A stretch of DNA of 64,000 nucleotides, from NCBI GenBank assembly GCA_030066085.1, contig JASJCI010000005.1:1-64000 (forward strand), in the 5' to 3' direction. The notes under the pieces are model-generated. The model saw only the letters and a program-made list of their open reading frames with translations. It did no database searches and had not been told where the DNA came from. The translations under genes and the position numbers were made by a program. Source of the stretch: Gammaproteobacteria bacterium (lineage in GTDB: Bacteria; Pseudomonadota; Gammaproteobacteria; GCA-001735895). Each line of letters begins with the position of its first letter. The first letter of the stretch is position 1. Positions 61,957-64,000 of this stretch are shown here, one piece after another.

Positions 61957-62798
61957 AACTGCAGCAGCGGGTCAACCTTTTCCAGGAACGCCTGCAGCAG
62001 GTTATTACCCACAGCGGTCTCAATCGCTCGGCGTTCGCGTCATCGATCCGGGTCGATCGCTCGACCCTCTCGCAACTGCTCGCGCCGGATAACGTGCGCC
62101 TGCCGCGTGCCGATACGGTAGCCTCGATTGCCGAGGTACACCAGGTCAGCATCGACTGGTTGCTGGGGCTGACCCAGGAAGGGAGCATGGCGGCCGACAT
62201 CATGCCGGAAGCGCTCGAGGTCGACGAGTACAGCGGCCTGGTGTTCGACAAGAACCTGGAGTGGCACCGCGAGGCCTGCGGCTACAAGGTGCGTTACGTG
62301 CCGACGACGCTGCCCGACCTGCTCAAGACCGAGGCAGTGGCGGAATACGAGTTCAACCGCTACGGTTCGGGTCGGGTCGACCAGTCCGTGCGTGACAACC
62401 AGTTGTTGCTGTTGCAGCAGCGCCATCCCGGCAGCGAACTCGAGACCTGCATGCCGCTGCAGCAGCTCGATGCCTTCGCCGCGGGGCAGGGTATCTGGCA
62501 GGGTATGCCGGCGCCCGATCGCCGTCGCCAGCTGCAGCAGATGATCGAGCTGAACGCCGAGCTTTATCCCGGTTTTCGCTGGTTCCTGTTCGACGGCAAG
62601 CAGACTTACTCGGCATCATTTACCATCTTCGGGCCGATGCGTGCATCGGTGTTCCTGGGACACCTGTATGTCATCGTCAACAGTATCGACCACATTCGCC
62701 GCCTGACGGATCGTTTCGACGACCTGATCCGGCTCGCGGTGGTGCATCCGCACGAGATTGGCGACTACCTGCAGGCGTTGCTGGCAAAATGTCGATGA
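61953..62798 (+). CDS. XRE-family transcriptional regulator with C-terminal ligand-type domain
   Basis: A 281-aa protein. The helix-turn-helix is at about residues 20-70 (SAFASSIRVDRSTLSQLLAP and TVASIAEVHQVSIDWLLGL). A roughly 190-residue C-terminal domain follows with SASFTIFGPMRASVFLGHLY near 230, probably for sensing or multimerisation. It overlaps the MttB-family stop by 4 bases. It is probably the local regulator of this catabolic group. Confidence 0.8.
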   Translation: MKLQQRVNLFQERLQQVITHSGLNRSAFASSIRVDRSTLSQLLAPDNVRLPRADTVASIAEVHQVSIDWLLGLTQEGSMAADIMPEALEVDEYSGLVFDKNLEWHREACGYKVRYVPTTLPDLLKTEAVAEYEFNRYGSGRVDQSVRDNQLLLLQQRHPGSELETCMPLQQLDAFAAGQGIWQGMPAPDRRRQLQQMIELNAELYPGFRWFLFDGKQTYSASFTIFGPMRASVFLGHLYVIVNSIDHIRRLTDRFDDLIRLAVVHPHEIGDYLQALLAKCR

Positions 62799-62936
62799 CG
62801 CGACCAGGGCGGCAATCGACCGCTAACCGGGCCGGCGTGCTGGCGGCCTGTCGAGCGCGCGACCGGCGTTGCGTCGCGGCCCGGCGCGATGATTTGCGGC
62901 GCAACAATTCAGGCTACTTGCCAGCGAGGTGAAACG

Positions 62937-64000
62937 ATGAAATCTCATGCCCAGGTCGTGGTTATCGGCGGCGGCGTCGTCGGCTGCAGCGTGATCTATC
63001 ACCTGACCAGGCTCGGCCTGCGGGACGTCGTGCTGATCGAGCGTTCGGAGCTGACCTCCGGATCGACCTGGCACGCGGCGGGCGGTTTTCATACTCTCAA
63101 TGCCGATACCAACATGGCCGCACTGCAGGGTTACACCATCCGGCTGTACCGTGAACTCGAGCAACTGACCGGCCAGTCCTGCAGCCTGCACCACGTGGGC
63201 GGCATCACCCTCGCGGAATCACCCGAGCGGCTCGACTTTCTCAAGTCGGCGCGCGCGATGCATCGCCACATGGGGCTCGATACGGAGCTGATAGGACCGG
63301 AGGAAATCCGTGAACTCAGTCCGATTACGAATACCGACGGTGTTCTCGGAGCGCTGTACGATCCGCTCGACGGTCATCTCGATCCGTCCGGCACGACCCA
63401 CGCCTATGCCAAGGGTGCGCAGATGCAGGGTGCCGAGATAGTCCTGCGCAACCGCGTGCTGGCAACCAGTCCGCGTGCCGACGGCGGCTGGGACGTGCTC
63501 ACGGAGCAGGGTACGATCGTCGCCGAGCAGCTGGTGAATGCCGCTGGCCTGTGGGCACGCGAGGTCGGTGCAATGGCGGGCGTTTATCTGCCGTTGCACC
63601 CGATGGAGCACCAGTACTTCGCGACCGCCGATATCCCCGAGGTGGCCGAACGCGAGCACGAACTGCCGCACGTCATGGATCCGGAAGGCGAGAGTTACCT
63701 GCGCCAGGAGGGCAAGGGACTGGTGATCGGGTTCTACGAGCAAAACTGCGAACCCTGGGCGGTAGACGGTACCCGCTGGGACTTCGGCCACGAACTGCTG
63801 GAAGACAATCTCGACCGTATCGGCGACTCGATGGAGTTTGCCTTCCGCCGCTACCCGGTGCTGGGCGAGGCCGGGATCAAGACCATCATCAATGGCCCCT
63901 TTACCTTCGCGCCGGACGGTAACCCGCTGGTCGGCCCGGTGCCCGGGCTGCGCAACTACTGGTCGGCCTGCGCGGTCATGGCCGGTTTCAGCCAGGGTGG
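62937..64000 (+). CDS. FAD-dependent oxidoreductase, dimethylglycine/sarcosine dehydrogenase type (partial, cut by window end)
   Basis: The reading frame is open to the window edge (354 complete codons). It begins MKSHAQVVVIGGGVVGCSVI with the Rossmann dinucleotide motif GGGVVG, followed by HLTRLGLRDVVLIERSELTS and GSTWHAAGGFHTL, which is typical of DAO-type enzymes such as dimethylglycine dehydrogenase, sarcosine dehydrogenase and glycine oxidase. A GAGGTG ribosome site precedes the ATG. Later there is FTFAPDGNPLVGPVPGLRNY. The C-terminal folate-binding GcvT-like part, which would separate the subfamilies, lies beyond the window. With the MttB-family gene it suggests stepwise demethylation of a betaine-like compound. 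Confidence 0.85.
   Translation, partial: MKSHAQVVVIGGGVVGCSVIYHLTRLGLRDVVLIERSELTSGSTWHAAGGFHTLNADTNMAALQGYTIRLYRELEQLTGQSCSLHHVGGITLAESPERLDFLKSARAMHRHMGLDTELIGPEEIRELSPITNTDGVLGALYDPLDGHLDPSGTTHAYAKGAQMQGAEIVLRNRVLATSPRADGGWDVLTEQGTIVAEQLVNAAGLWAREVGAMAGVYLPLHPMEHQYFATADIPEVAEREHELPHVMDPEGESYLRQEGKGLVIGFYEQNCEPWAVDGTRWDFGHELLEDNLDRIGDSMEFAFRRYPVLGEAGIKTIINGPFTFAPDGNPLVGPVPGLRNYWSACAVMAGFSQG

Overview
The window reads as a chromosomal segment of a GC-rich gammaproteobacterium, probably marine or otherwise aquatic. This is inferred from gene order and families; no rRNA or tRNA is present to place it. The main evidence is a block whose order matches pseudomonad-type chromosomes: cutA-dsbD-tlpA-like-aroQ-accB-accC-prmA-DUF3426 and dusB-fis-purH-purD on the minus strand, with fxsA-groES-groEL on the plus strand. 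There is also a PhoP/PhoQ-type two-component pair, bpt and tatD. Coding density is very high and most genes form tight runs with overlapping stops and starts.

Layout. 0-8 kb: bpt, tatD, a two-gene ABC-2 exporter, a CPA2-type antiporter, then a glycine-zipper envelope protein feeding into phoP-phoQ, and two very small minus-strand genes (a 42-aa one-helix membrane protein and a 68-aa zinc-ribbon protein). 8-22 kb: the conserved housekeeping block, interrupted by a SulP anion transporter between dusB and the DUF3426 gene. DsbD here carries two N-terminal domains instead of one. 22-25 kb: the chaperonin operon with a perfect CIRCE operator and a second degenerate copy, followed by a long imperfect hairpin and a terminator, then a convergent gene for an exported protein ending in 17 aspartates. 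25-34 kb: a gene-poor stretch with a perfect FNR-type box ahead of a VOC protein, a Lon-like protease with a paired unknown gene, a CoA-transferase, a TlpA-like protein, a three-part methyltransferase and a GNAT acetyltransferase.

33.5-58 kb is the part least like a textbook chromosome. From 43107 down to 34092 lies a cluster with one TolQ/ExbB, two ExbD/TolR, an AgmX-type TonB-like protein, three large tetratricopeptide-type proteins (two of them lipoproteins) and two small exported proteins. The layout suggests a proton-driven trans-envelope machine, comparable in composition to the Agl/Glt motility motor of myxobacteria. Directly upstream on the same strand are an ApbE flavin transferase, a Tat-exported DUF1501-like protein, a LamG lipoprotein with two CxxCH motifs and a CxxCH protein related to DUF1588-type cytochromes. 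Divergent from these run a HzsA-related beta-propeller protein with two CxxCH motifs, two small outer-membrane barrels (one with an SH3 domain), a TlpA thioredoxin, a DUF4266 lipoprotein, a DUF3570 barrel and an FhaC/ShlB-type TpsB transporter with no TpsA substrate nearby. Together they look like an undescribed envelope redox and secretion locus and are the leading candidate for a novel system.

58-64 kb: an MFS transporter and a PhnD-like binding protein face a plus-strand group of MttB-family (non-pyrrolysine) methyltransferase, XRE regulator and a FAD oxidoreductase of the dimethylglycine/sarcosine dehydrogenase type, cut by the window end. This looks like a catabolic locus for a quaternary or methylated amine.
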